The notes under the pieces were generated by a model. It saw only the letters and a program-made list of their open reading frames with translations, was not told where the DNA came from and made no database searches. Shown here one piece after another: positions 6,086 through 13,795 of a stretch of DNA of 18,834 nt. The translations under genes were made by a program, and so were the position numbers. Position 1 is the stretch's first letter; every line of letters starts with the position of its first letter. Origin of the DNA: an uncultured bacterium (GTDB taxonomy: Bacteria; Patescibacteriota; Microgenomatia; UBA1400; PJMF01); contig CAJBWJ010000060.1 in assembly GCA_903959355.1 (NCBI GenBank), forward strand, positions 1-18,834. The letters are read 5' to 3'.

Positions 6086-7499
6086 GGTGTTCAATGCAGC
6101 TAGATTATTGACAAACTCATCGTCTGGTTATGAAAAAACGAATGCTATCAGAAAAGAAGCTGTTGAGGTTGTGGCTGGTTACAATTTTTCAGTAGTGGAG
6201 CTTTATGCTGATTTTTTGAAAAACATTAAACAAAGCGAATCCATCAATAAAACGTTTGATGATTGGAACCCAGACCCATTAAGGGATGTAATTTTGCAAG
6301 CTGGTTCAGATTGTTTTGGTCTAGCTTTATTATTGCAAGACAAATTATCAAAAATTAATATTGAAGCTTATGTTTTCCCCTTTAGCACTAGAGGATTGCT
6401 TGCAGAAAATGAAGCAAAGAGTTTACTTTCAGATGTCGGATCGGTGGGAGTTATTGTTAAAAATGGTGAAGATGACTTTTACTTTATTGATCCAGGATTT
6501 GCATTAGCTGAACCACTTACAATCACATCAAACACAAAATCTATTTCCTATAAGCTTGATGGCAGAACCTTTACCATAAATTTGGCAAAAGAAGGAAATG
6601 GAGTAATGACTGTCGTTGGTAATGACGGATCGATGAAAGAGATAGACTTTCGTGGTAAGGAGAATTTAAGTGAAGTTCAATTAAGAGAGCTGCAAAAGCA
6701 ATATATTAGAGTAAGGCCAACTTTGCATATAGAAAAGTTCAATGAGGTTGGTGAAAAAATGGCAAGCGTAAAAGTTCAAATGTTGAAAAATGAAATTTTT
6801 ATCATGAATGGGAATATAAGAATAAATATACCTTATGCAGAGTGGAATGATTTTGATTGCACTGAAGTTGCACAAAAACTCGGAGTAAATCCAGACGATT
6901 TACGTAAACAAATATCTACCGTTATTCATGAATCACCAAGACTTCGTTCATTATGGGTTGAATCGTTGCGCAAGATATATGCTGATAAACATTATGCGCC
7001 ATTAAAAGAAGAATTGAGTAATTGGGAAGAGGCAAGACAAAAAGGATACGATAAGGGTGGAGTTGTAGTCATGCTGAAAAATAATAAAAATGAGTTATTA
7101 ATGTATCGTGTGCCAGAATCTAGGCAAAAACCAAAAATTGGTAGATTTGCTGGTCAATATAATGTTGGTGTTGAAACTGCTGAAGACGATGAAGAATATG
7201 ATTCAAATGTAATTAGGGCTTTCAAAGAAGAGTTTGGTTTGGATGCTGAAGCATGCGAAGCTAATGTCGTCATCAATAGTTATCGTGAAACAGATTATGG
7301 GAGCGGTGATCGCGGAGCAGCTTTGGCGAGATGTGTGGTTTGTGAGTGGAAAGGTGACGCCGATCATCCATTTGGTTTTGAAAATTCAGTAGAGGGTGGA
7401 AAATGGGAATGGGTGCCAATTGATCAAGTAATTGGCTACGATATTGAACCAAATTTGAGACCAATTTTAGAGAGACATATATTGGAAGGACTTCTATGA
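6075..7499 (+). CDS. NAT/transglutaminase-like domain fused to Nudix
   Basis: A 474-residue two-part protein. Residues about 65-150 resemble arylamine N-acetyltransferase or transglutaminase-like thiol enzymes. SDCFGLALLLQDKL places Cys80 at a helix start, and FIDPGFALAEPL (138-148) matches the NAT YxVDVGFGxxxPL element, with Asp139 in the catalytic position. The middle His is not evident, since VGVIV stands where HMxLxV is expected. Residues about 150-320 are unassigned. Residues about 328-470 form a Nudix domain whose box is at 365-389. It ends RAFKEEFGL, so the usual REUXEE first Glu is Ala. Start: ATG at 6075 has GGAGG at 6061-6065, 9 nt away, which beats an in-frame TTG at 6069. The gene overlaps the preceding one by 11 bp and the next by 4. 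The reaction is unknown. Confidence 0.7.
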   Translation: MSVEVFNAARLLTNSSSGYEKTNAIRKEAVEVVAGYNFSVVELYADFLKNIKQSESINKTFDDWNPDPLRDVILQAGSDCFGLALLLQDKLSKINIEAYVFPFSTRGLLAENEAKSLLSDVGSVGVIVKNGEDDFYFIDPGFALAEPLTITSNTKSISYKLDGRTFTINLAKEGNGVMTVVGNDGSMKEIDFRGKENLSEVQLRELQKQYIRVRPTLHIEKFNEVGEKMASVKVQMLKNEIFIMNGNIRINIPYAEWNDFDCTEVAQKLGVNPDDLRKQISTVIHESPRLRSLWVESLRKIYADKHYAPLKEELSNWEEARQKGYDKGGVVVMLKNNKNELLMYRVPESRQKPKIGRFAGQYNVGVETAEDDEEYDSNVIRAFKEEFGLDAEACEANVVINSYRETDYGSGDRGAALARCVVCEWKGDADHPFGFENSVEGGKWEWVPIDQVIGYDIEPNLRPILERHILEGLL

Positions 7500-8251
7500 T
7501 CAAAAGAAATAAATACAAAATTGATGGAGTATTTGGTCGTAAAAAAATAGATATAGAAATTGCCTTAAACTCAAAATCAGATGTTTTATACATCTTACTG
7601 CACGGAGCCTATGGCAAGGCTTATCACACAACTTCGACAAAATATCAAAAATTAAGCAAAATTCTTTCTAAACATAGTAGTGTTGGTTTTTATCAAACTT
7701 CACGCTGGTTTATGCAAAAGGAAAAACCAAATTTAAGTTACGATGAATACAGAGACCAAAGTTTTGGAGGGAAATCTTTTCTAGATGAATGGGAAGATGT
7801 TCAACGAGGAGCAAATGAAATACTTAGATCTTATGGTAATGAGTTTGAAAAACCACCAAAAAAGATAGTTTGCGTAGGTTTTTCACTCGGCGGTCTTTGG
7901 TCCATCATGCTGAGTAAAGATATTAAAATAATTTCTGATATTTATATGTTTGGCTCTGGAATTAAATTCATGATTCCTAAAACCTATCCTTTGTTTGAGT
8001 CATTTCCTTCCGCAGACTTCTTTGCCACATTTCTATCCAATTATTCTGGAAATCTTCACGTTATTCATGGTTCAGAAGATGAGCTAACTGGCAAAGAAGA
8101 AGCGCAAAAACTATTTGATTTGGCCAAAAACTCTCCAGCTCGTTCTTATGAAGAATGGCTTGGAGTTGATCATCAATTTACATACCGTAATGATTTGCAA
8201 TGTGAAGATGAATTGGTCGATAAAATCATTAAAACGATTATTTATAGATGA
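7496..8251 (+). CDS. Alpha/beta-fold hydrolase, intact triad
   Basis: A 251-residue serine hydrolase of the alpha/beta-hydrolase fold, acting on an ester, amide or similar bond. LYILLHGAYG (31-40) carries the oxyanion HG motif. GFSLGG (128-133) is the nucleophile elbow with Ser130. HGSEDELTG (191-199) supplies Asp195, and GVDHQF (223-228) supplies His226. The full triad is therefore present in the right order. There is no signal peptide or membrane segment, so it is probably cytoplasmic. AAGGA at 7486-7490 is 5 nt before the ATG. It shares ATGA overlaps with both neighbours, so it is translated as part of the four-gene cluster. The substrate cannot be inferred; a biosynthetic intermediate made by the neighbouring enzymes is the natural guess. 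Confidence 0.85.
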   Translation: MIKRNKYKIDGVFGRKKIDIEIALNSKSDVLYILLHGAYGKAYHTTSTKYQKLSKILSKHSSVGFYQTSRWFMQKEKPNLSYDEYRDQSFGGKSFLDEWEDVQRGANEILRSYGNEFEKPPKKIVCVGFSLGGLWSIMLSKDIKIISDIYMFGSGIKFMIPKTYPLFESFPSADFFATFLSNYSGNLHVIHGSEDELTGKEEAQKLFDLAKNSPARSYEEWLGVDHQFTYRNDLQCEDELVDKIIKTIIYR

Positions 8252-9465
8252 TCCGTATGACGACTGAACCTTTAAGAAGCATGAGCAAAACAGAAGCTTT
8301 AGGACTAAAAAATCCTAGAACAATGTTTGAATCACAAGCCTTTGATCCAACTGGATTGAAGAGAGAATCTCAACTAAAAGATTGGGATTTGCCATTGAAA
8401 GTTGGTGAAGCTTTCGTTTACTTTGGCAAGTGGGTGGTATTGCTTCAAACAATTGGAAAATTTAATGTTGTTTACGATATAGACAATGATAATTTTTTTA
8501 TAGCACCAATCGCTGGCGTTGACGATAGGTGTATAGGCAGCCCCCGTCAAATCTCAGGTATTGATATTGAAAAACTTCAGGATAGGTACAAATCCAGCTT
8601 GAAGGTTTCTCATGACGAAAATTCATTGAGAGTGCGTGTTGATGACACAAAATATAATCTTGACGAATCAGATTTGGATGGCATCAATTTGCAACTCGTC
8701 GTAGGCCAAGGTTCTAATGAAAAGCGAATGGAAACTCAAGCAAGAAAAATTAAATTTGGTACATTTAATGATGTTAGGATTGGGGAAGACGGAAGTGTTG
8801 AAGAACATGTTATTATTGCTGGCAATGAAAATTCGCCAACAATAGTTGTTGGGGATTGGCATCAAGCAATTATTGCCGAATTACCCATTCTTAGGGCACT
8901 GAATCTGATTCCACGAAATTTACCAGTTCAAATAGATTGGTTGGATGAACATACTGACGAGTATTTTTATGACCTTCAGGCACTTGGAGGAGTAAGGAGA
9001 TTGATGGAAGGAGAGTTTGAGAGCAGGAAGTCATTGCTTGAGTATCCAAAAACTGTAAAGCAAGCTTTGCAGAAAATTAAAAAAATTCATTGTGGCAGGG
9101 CAGCATTTGCCCTTTCTGGAGAAGTAATTCATCTCACTCATCCATCCATATTCCAAGTAGAAAAACCTTCCAAATGGATTGATGTGTTTAGTACAGTAAA
9201 TCCATTTGATAGAAAATCTGGTCAGCCACATGTTTTATCGCTTGATTGTGATTTTTTTAGTTTAGCTTCATCTTCTTATAAAGACGAATTTTTAGAGCAC
9301 TTAAATTTTGAAGAAATTTTTCGCTATTTTATAGAGGAAAAAGGGTTTAAACTCAAGAATTATGACGCAATTATGATTTACACTAGTCCAGGATTTTGTA
9401 GTGCAAGAATTGCAAGGAAAGTCATTGATTTTATTGGAAATTTGCACGAAAATTTAGACGATTGA
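8248..9465 (+). CDS. Arginase-fold (UPF0489-like) protein
   Basis: A 405-residue protein whose C-terminal half (about 185-400) shows the metal-binding pattern of the ureohydrolase/arginase fold as found in UPF0489. GDWH at 202-205 provides a His like the GGDHS motif. DEHTD at 233-237 matches DxHxD, and LDCDFF at 332-337 matches the DxD pair of SxDxD. A late IYTSPGF (377-383) is also typical of the fold. In established work the UPF0489 member OspR is a peptide arginase turning Arg to ornithine in a ribosomal peptide. The N-terminal about 180 residues are mixed beta-rich, and I recognise no family in them. An alternative ATG lies at 8257; neither start has a strong Shine-Dalgarno. It is the last gene of the cluster. 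A 159-nt gap follows. Confidence 0.65.
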   Translation: MIRMTTEPLRSMSKTEALGLKNPRTMFESQAFDPTGLKRESQLKDWDLPLKVGEAFVYFGKWVVLLQTIGKFNVVYDIDNDNFFIAPIAGVDDRCIGSPRQISGIDIEKLQDRYKSSLKVSHDENSLRVRVDDTKYNLDESDLDGINLQLVVGQGSNEKRMETQARKIKFGTFNDVRIGEDGSVEEHVIIAGNENSPTIVVGDWHQAIIAELPILRALNLIPRNLPVQIDWLDEHTDEYFYDLQALGGVRRLMEGEFESRKSLLEYPKTVKQALQKIKKIHCGRAAFALSGEVIHLTHPSIFQVEKPSKWIDVFSTVNPFDRKSGQPHVLSLDCDFFSLASSSYKDEFLEHLNFEEIFRYFIEEKGFKLKNYDAIMIYTSPGFCSARIARKVIDFIGNLHENLDD

Positions 9466-9624
9466 TAGATAGAATTAAATGATCTACAATCCAACCATGT
9501 TTAAAGCTGCTTTTCACTTCCAGCTCTCCTACGCCACTCTCTAACTTTCTTTTTCTTTGGATTTTAGTGCATTTTTTAGTGCCCTTTTATAGTATTTTAT
9601 TAAAAATTAAGAAAGAAATTTTAG
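9466..9624. other. Intergenic with 12-bp-spaced TTTTAGTGC repeat
   Basis: A T/C-rich gap between the cluster and the transporter gene. TTTTAGTGC occurs twice, at 9562-9570 and 9574-9582, 12 bp apart (about one helical turn). A TATAGT (9588-9593) follows as possible -10 for the transporter gene. No convincing -35 or terminator hairpin is seen. The repeat could be a tandem operator but may be chance in T-rich sequence. Confidence 0.3.
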
Positions 9625-10269
9625 ATGAATAAAACAATTAACAATATAGTCAGCAATCGCGAACGAAAGTTAGATCTTTTATTAGCAATTTATATCACTT
9701 CAATTGTGGCGGCAGAATTAATGGGAGCAAAGACTTTTCCAATTTTGTTTTTTAATGCTTCGGTAGCAATTTTTACTTTGCCAATAACTTTTATTATTAA
9801 TGATGTGGTGACTGAAGTTGAAGGCAAGGCTCGCTCGCTTAGTTTCATGCGCAGCACCTTCATAATTTTGATTTTATTGGCTTTGTTTAATGTCTTAGCC
9901 ATTAGCTTGCCACCAAGCACTCGCTCGCTAGCTTTTGAACCAGCCTATCAGACGATTTTTGCTAAATCATTACGTATGACATTGGCCAGTTTAGTAGCTT
10001 TTTTCTTGGCGGAGCGTCTAGATATTTATATTTTTGCCAAAATTCGCTCGCGTTTAAAAAATAGTGGTTTGTGGCTACGAAGTAATGCCTCGAATATTAT
10101 TAGTTTATTTTTTGACACCAGTATTTTTATGTTTTTGGCTTTTTTCACTGGTGATAATGGTATGTTTGTTTGGTCTTTGGTTTTACCATATTGGGGACTT
10201 AAATGCCTCTTCTCGATGGTAGAAACACCATTAACCTATTTAGCAGTTAATTGGCTAAAAAAATCTTAA
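9625..10269 (+). CDS. VUT/YhhQ-type queuosine-precursor transporter
   Basis: A 214-residue polytopic inner-membrane protein with about six helices, resembling the VUT/YhhQ family (COG1738), whose studied members import 7-deazaguanine precursors of queuosine such as preQ0 or queuine. Characteristic stretches are AAELMGAKTFPI (near 29-40), the FTLPITFIINDVVTEVEG pattern (about 49-66) with its acidic NDVxTEVxG element, and WLRSNASNIISLFFDTSIF (about 150-168), matching the family's WxRxNxSxxxSxxxDT motif. No queuosine enzymes are visible in this window, so the cargo is uncertain; another nucleobase-like compound is possible given the phosphoribosyltransferase upstream. Only a weak A-rich/AAGAAAG ribosome site precedes the ATG. 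Confidence 0.8.
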   Translation: MNKTINNIVSNRERKLDLLLAIYITSIVAAELMGAKTFPILFFNASVAIFTLPITFIINDVVTEVEGKARSLSFMRSTFIILILLALFNVLAISLPPSTRSLAFEPAYQTIFAKSLRMTLASLVAFFLAERLDIYIFAKIRSRLKNSGLWLRSNASNIISLFFDTSIFMFLAFFTGDNGMFVWSLVLPYWGLKCLFSMVETPLTYLAVNWLKKS

Positions 10270-10297
10270 CAAGTTACAATCAAATAAAGGAATTCAA

Positions 10298-11623
10298 ATG
10301 CAAAAAATCACTCAACATCTCGTTTTTGATCTAGTTAAAAAAGAAGAACAGCGCCAAAAAGAAATGATTGGTCTCATTCCTTCAGAGAATCATAGTTCTG
10401 AAGCTGTACGCAGTGTCCTTAGTTCATGTTTGTCCAGCAAATATGCGGAAGGCTATCCCAAGCGTCGTTACTATGAAGGTAATCAGGTAATTGATGAGAT
10501 CGAAATTCTAGCTCAAGATCGTCTAAAGAAATTATTCGGCGTACCTCACGTCAATGTTCAGCCTTATTCTGGTTCGCCAGCTAATTCGGCGGTTGAATTC
10601 GCTTTATTAGAAGAAGGGGATACGATGATGGGTTTGTCCTTATCTAGCGGTGGACATCTAACCCATGGCCATCCAAAAGTTACTTTTTCTGGTCGTTATT
10701 TTAATTCAGTGCAATATGGTCTAGATAAAAATGCCAGAATTGATTACGAACAAGTGCGACAGCTGGCTCTCAAACATAAACCAAAATTAATTGTCGCTGG
10801 AACCACTGCTTACCCTTTTATTTTGGATTTTGCTAAATTTGCTGAGATCGCTGATGAAGTAGGCGCTTATCTTTTGGCAGATATTTCTCACATTACTGGT
10901 TTGGTTGTAGCAGGCGAGCATCCAAGCCCGGTGCCATATGCACATGTGATTATGTCCACCACACATAAAACTTTTCGTGGTCCTCGTGGCGCTATGATTA
11001 TGGTCACAGAGCGTGGTTTGAAAAAAGATGCAGACCTGGCAGACAAGATTGATAAGGCAGTCTTTCCAGCTTTGCAGGGTGGTCCTCATAACGAGACAAC
11101 TGCTTCCATAGCTATAGCAGCAGAAGAAGCTAGTTTAGAAGAGTTTAAAACCTATGGCAGACAAATTCGTAAAAATGCCGATGCTTTAGCAGCAGCTTTG
11201 CAAAAAGAAGGTCTCAAATTGGTGGGTGATGGTACAGAAAATCACTTGCTCTTGATTGATTTAACTCCTTTCAGCGAAGGTTTTGGTACACAGGTAGCTT
11301 TTGCCATGGATGTGGCTGGAATTTATGCTAATCGTAATACCATCCCAAATGAACCATGCTCACCATTCTATCCATCAGGCATTCGTATTGGCACTCCGCT
11401 GGTAACTACCAGAGGTATGAAGGAGCCAGAGATGACAAAAATTGCTCAATGGATTGCTAGGGTAGTCGACCATATAAAAGGCGAACAATTACCGGTTGAA
11501 AAAGAACAACGAAGAATTTTTTTGAAAGAATTTAAAAAGCGTATTGTCAAAGATGAAGTACTTTTAAAAATAAGAGCAGAAGTAAAAGAAGTCGCTTCGG
11601 CTTTTCCTTTGTTCACTTGGTAA
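10298..11623 (+). CDS. glyA: Serine hydroxymethyltransferase
   Basis: A 441-residue PLP enzyme interconverting serine plus tetrahydrofolate with glycine plus 5,10-methylene-tetrahydrofolate. The PLP lysine is Lys224 in STTHKTFRGPRG (220-231), the family signature. GLIPSENHSS (25-34), YAEGYPKRRYYEGN (49-62) and the QPYSGSPANSAVEFA stretch (88-102) are all classical SHMT motifs, and ISHITGLVVAGEHPSP (196-211) lines the cofactor site. Length is usual (about 415-440). An AAAGGA Shine-Dalgarno precedes the ATG with normal spacing. It is followed 21 nt later by folD, which uses its product, making a compact one-carbon operon that probably feeds purine, thymidylate and formyl-methionine synthesis. 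Confidence 0.98.
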   Translation: MQKITQHLVFDLVKKEEQRQKEMIGLIPSENHSSEAVRSVLSSCLSSKYAEGYPKRRYYEGNQVIDEIEILAQDRLKKLFGVPHVNVQPYSGSPANSAVEFALLEEGDTMMGLSLSSGGHLTHGHPKVTFSGRYFNSVQYGLDKNARIDYEQVRQLALKHKPKLIVAGTTAYPFILDFAKFAEIADEVGAYLLADISHITGLVVAGEHPSPVPYAHVIMSTTHKTFRGPRGAMIMVTERGLKKDADLADKIDKAVFPALQGGPHNETTASIAIAAEEASLEEFKTYGRQIRKNADALAAALQKEGLKLVGDGTENHLLLIDLTPFSEGFGTQVAFAMDVAGIYANRNTIPNEPCSPFYPSGIRIGTPLVTTRGMKEPEMTKIAQWIARVVDHIKGEQLPVEKEQRRIFLKEFKKRIVKDEVLLKIRAEVKEVASAFPLFTW

Positions 11624-11644
11624 AATACAGAACATCGCAAAAAT

Positions 11645-12643
11645 ATGACCCTGATTTTTAATGGAGAACAACTAGCCAAGCAGAAGGCCCTTAAATTAAA
11701 AACAAAGGTGGCTGCTTATTATGCCAAGGGCATTTATCCCAAGGTGGCAGCCATCTTTTTTAAAGAAGATGCGGCGAGTGCTCTTTATACTTCACTCAAA
11801 AAACAAACTGCAGAAAATCTAGGCATAGCTTATCAGGCTAAGGCTTTTTCTTTTGCTAGTCAGGTCGAAGAAATTCAAGAATATTTAGAATCACTCAATA
11901 CAGACTCAAGTATTACTGGAATTATTATTCAAAAACCATGGACTAAAAAATGGTTAGAAGTAGTGCCAAATGGCGATTTTGCTAAGTGGTGGTCGAGCTT
12001 GGTTTCGCACATTGCTACAGAAAAATCTCATGGCGTTAACAAAGATGTGGATGGTTTGGCACCAGCTACTCTTGATGCAATTAAAGCTGGCACTTGGATG
12101 GAAGATGGTATGGTCTTGCCGGCCACGGCCAGAGCAGTCCTTTCAATTCTCAAAGATTATCGTGCCAATGTTGATCCAGAATTTTCTTATCTAACTGAAA
12201 ATGTTTTGATTATTGGACAATCTGATTTACTTGGTAAACCACTTTATTGGCACATCAAAAATTTGATGAAAAAGGGAATAACGGTGCCTAGTAATTTTGG
12301 CGAAGCTTGTCAGGTTTCGGTAGCTGCTGCACAAAATAGTGTTAAAAAATGCGAAGTTAAATTAGTTGGTAAGAAGGGTTTTGAAGAAATTATTGAACAG
12401 AAAAAATCACTTAGTGAATTTCGCGTCATTGTCAGCGCCACGGGGCAGAAAAATCTTTTAAATGGTGATCTGATTTCTTCCAACAGTGTTCTAATTGATG
12501 TGGGTGAACCACAAGGAGATATTGATCTGCCAAGTTGTCTAAATAAAGCAGATTTTATTACGCCTGTGCCAAATGGCGTTGGGCCAATGACGGTGATTTC
12601 TCTCATGGCGAATGCTTTGGATTTACTCAAGCCTGTGCTATAA
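11645..12643 (+). CDS. folD: FolD dehydrogenase/cyclohydrolase, enlarged
   Basis: A bifunctional 5,10-methylene-tetrahydrofolate dehydrogenase / methenyl-tetrahydrofolate cyclohydrolase, 332 residues against about 280-300 normally. Tyr48 and Lys52 in YTSLK form the cyclohydrolase YxxxK pair. GIIIQKPW (92-99) stands for the usual VQLPLP box. KDVDG (133-137) is intact. LIIGQSDLLGKP (188-199) is the nucleotide-binding GRSxxVGxP element with Gln in place of the usual Arg. VSATG (263-267) and DFITPVPNGVGPMT (303-316) follow, the latter with Asn for Gly. Extra residues lie at about 100-130, about 176-184 and about 230-258. It probably remains an active FolD given the conserved catalytic pair, but cofactor preference may differ. 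The start has only the AAAAATATG context. The S2 promoter is embedded in its last codons. Confidence 0.88.
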   Translation: MTLIFNGEQLAKQKALKLKTKVAAYYAKGIYPKVAAIFFKEDAASALYTSLKKQTAENLGIAYQAKAFSFASQVEEIQEYLESLNTDSSITGIIIQKPWTKKWLEVVPNGDFAKWWSSLVSHIATEKSHGVNKDVDGLAPATLDAIKAGTWMEDGMVLPATARAVLSILKDYRANVDPEFSYLTENVLIIGQSDLLGKPLYWHIKNLMKKGITVPSNFGEACQVSVAAAQNSVKKCEVKLVGKKGFEEIIEQKKSLSEFRVIVSATGQKNLLNGDLISSNSVLIDVGEPQGDIDLPSCLNKADFITPVPNGVGPMTVISLMANALDLLKPVL

Positions 12644-12644
12644 T
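12617..12644 (+). promoter_or_regulatory. Promoter for rpsB-tsf operon
   Basis: TTGGAT (12617-12622), a 16-bp spacer and perfect TATAAT (12639-12644) with TGC in front (extended -10). The predicted start at about 12651 gives a leader of about 114 nt. It lies across the folD stop codon. Confidence 0.75.
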
Positions 12645-12650
12645 CCCACT

Positions 12651-12764
12651 ATTATAAATTCGTGTGCTTTGGAGCCTGGTCCTTATCTAGCTCTAAACAC
12701 CATTTTTCGCTCCAGTCTCTATTAATAAGACTGAATAAAGCGAAAATAAACAAAGGACAAATAT
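12651..12764 (+). promoter_or_regulatory. Structured 5' leader of rpsB
   Basis: The leader can form an outer helix TGGAGC (12670-12675)/GCTCCA (12709-12714), enclosing a short CTGG/CTAG hairpin (12676-12679/12687-12690). A second hairpin AGTCT/AGACT (12714-12718/12728-12732) follows. AAAGGA lies just before the ATG. Leaders of rpsB are autoregulated by S2 in some bacteria; whether this one is remains inference. Confidence 0.4.
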
Positions 12765-13793
12765 ATGGCAGAAGTCAAAAAGACCGCCAAAAAAGCTCCA
12801 GTTAAAAAAGCTACCGCTAAGGCTGTTAAGCCAGCTGCTAAAGTCGCTGCACCTAAAGCTGCTAAAGAAGTTGCTAAAACCGCAGTTAAAAAAGTTGCTG
12901 CCAAAAAAGCAGTCGCTAAAAAAGAGGTTGTCGCTAAAGTCGAAGCCGCTCCAGTAGTTGAAGCTGTCGCTGAAGCTAAAGCTCCAGTTGCTGAAGCTAA
13001 AACTTCAGTTGCAGAGGTCAAAGTTGAAATCAAAGCTGAAAAAGCCGAGGTTAAAACTGAAGCTAAAGAAGTTAAAGTCGAAGTCAGACCAGTTGCTTCC
13101 AAAGATCCAGAATTCAATCTTCAAGAAATGCTTGAACTAGGTTGTCATCTTGGTCATAAATCCAGCAAATGGCATCCAAAAATGGCTGAATACATTTACA
13201 GTGAAAAAGATGGTATTCATCTTTTTGATTTGCCAAAAGTCTCAGCTCTTTTAGAAGAAGCTTATTCTTTCGTCTACAACTTAGCTAAAGAGGGTAAAAC
13301 CATAGTTTTAGTTGGTACCAAGAAACAAGCTCGTGAAGTGATTAAAGAAGCCGCTTTGGATGCTTCTTGTTTTTACATCACTGCTCGTTGGATGGGTGGA
13401 ATGCTCACCAACTGGCCTCAAGTCAGTAAATCCATCAAGCGTATGGAAGAGATCCGTGAAGGTCTTAACACTGGTAAATATAACGGCTACACCAAATACG
13501 AACGTGTCCAACTTGAAAAAGAACAAATCAAGCTCGAGCGTTTCTTTGGCGGACTCAAAGGTTTGAAAGCTAAGCCAGATTGTTTATTCGTCATTGATCC
13601 TAAAAAAGAGCATATTGTTGTCGAAGAGGCTAACAATGTTAATGTTCCAGTCATTGCTTTGATTGATTCAGACAGTGATCCTAGACCAGTTAAATTTGTT
13701 GTCCCAGGAAACGATGACGCCGTCAAAAGTATCAAATTTTTTGTTGATCAAATCACCGCTGCTTACAAAGCCGGTCGTGCTGACAGAAAGTAA
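12765..13793 (+). CDS. rpsB: Ribosomal protein S2 with H1-like N-extension
   Basis: Small-subunit protein uS2, 342 residues against about 230-260 normally. Residues 115-342 are a complete S2: FNLQEMLELGCHLGHK (117-132), HPKMAEYIY (137-145), a TARWMGGMLTNW motif near 207-218 and an ALIDSDSDPRPV segment near 299-310. Residues 1-114 are an extension in two parts. A Lys/Ala-rich basic half (1-58) uses A-K-K, V-K-K and P-V-K units like histone H1 tails. A Glu/Lys/Val/Ala half (59-108) of alternating charge follows. No Cys, aromatic or Gly residues occur in the first 100 or so, so it is likely disordered or single-helical. It may bind rRNA, DNA or polyanions. AAAGGA precedes the ATG. The gene is followed after 2 nt by tsf. 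Confidence 0.97.
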   Translation: MAEVKKTAKKAPVKKATAKAVKPAAKVAAPKAAKEVAKTAVKKVAAKKAVAKKEVVAKVEAAPVVEAVAEAKAPVAEAKTSVAEVKVEIKAEKAEVKTEAKEVKVEVRPVASKDPEFNLQEMLELGCHLGHKSSKWHPKMAEYIYSEKDGIHLFDLPKVSALLEEAYSFVYNLAKEGKTIVLVGTKKQAREVIKEAALDASCFYITARWMGGMLTNWPQVSKSIKRMEEIREGLNTGKYNGYTKYERVQLEKEQIKLERFFGGLKGLKAKPDCLFVIDPKKEHIVVEEANNVNVPVIALIDSDSDPRPVKFVVPGNDDAVKSIKFFVDQITAAYKAGRADRK

Positions 13794-13795
13794 AT

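Noticed and set aside
10787..11089. 100-codon minus-strand frame inside glyA
   Set aside because: It lies entirely opposite a highly conserved gene; its composition (Cys/His/Trp-rich) is typical of an antisense shadow.
12722..13117. 131-codon open frame on the minus strand opposite the rpsB extension, Ser/Thr/Ala/Leu-rich
   Set aside because: It is the mirror of the Lys/Ala-rich low-complexity codons of rpsB and has no ribosome site.
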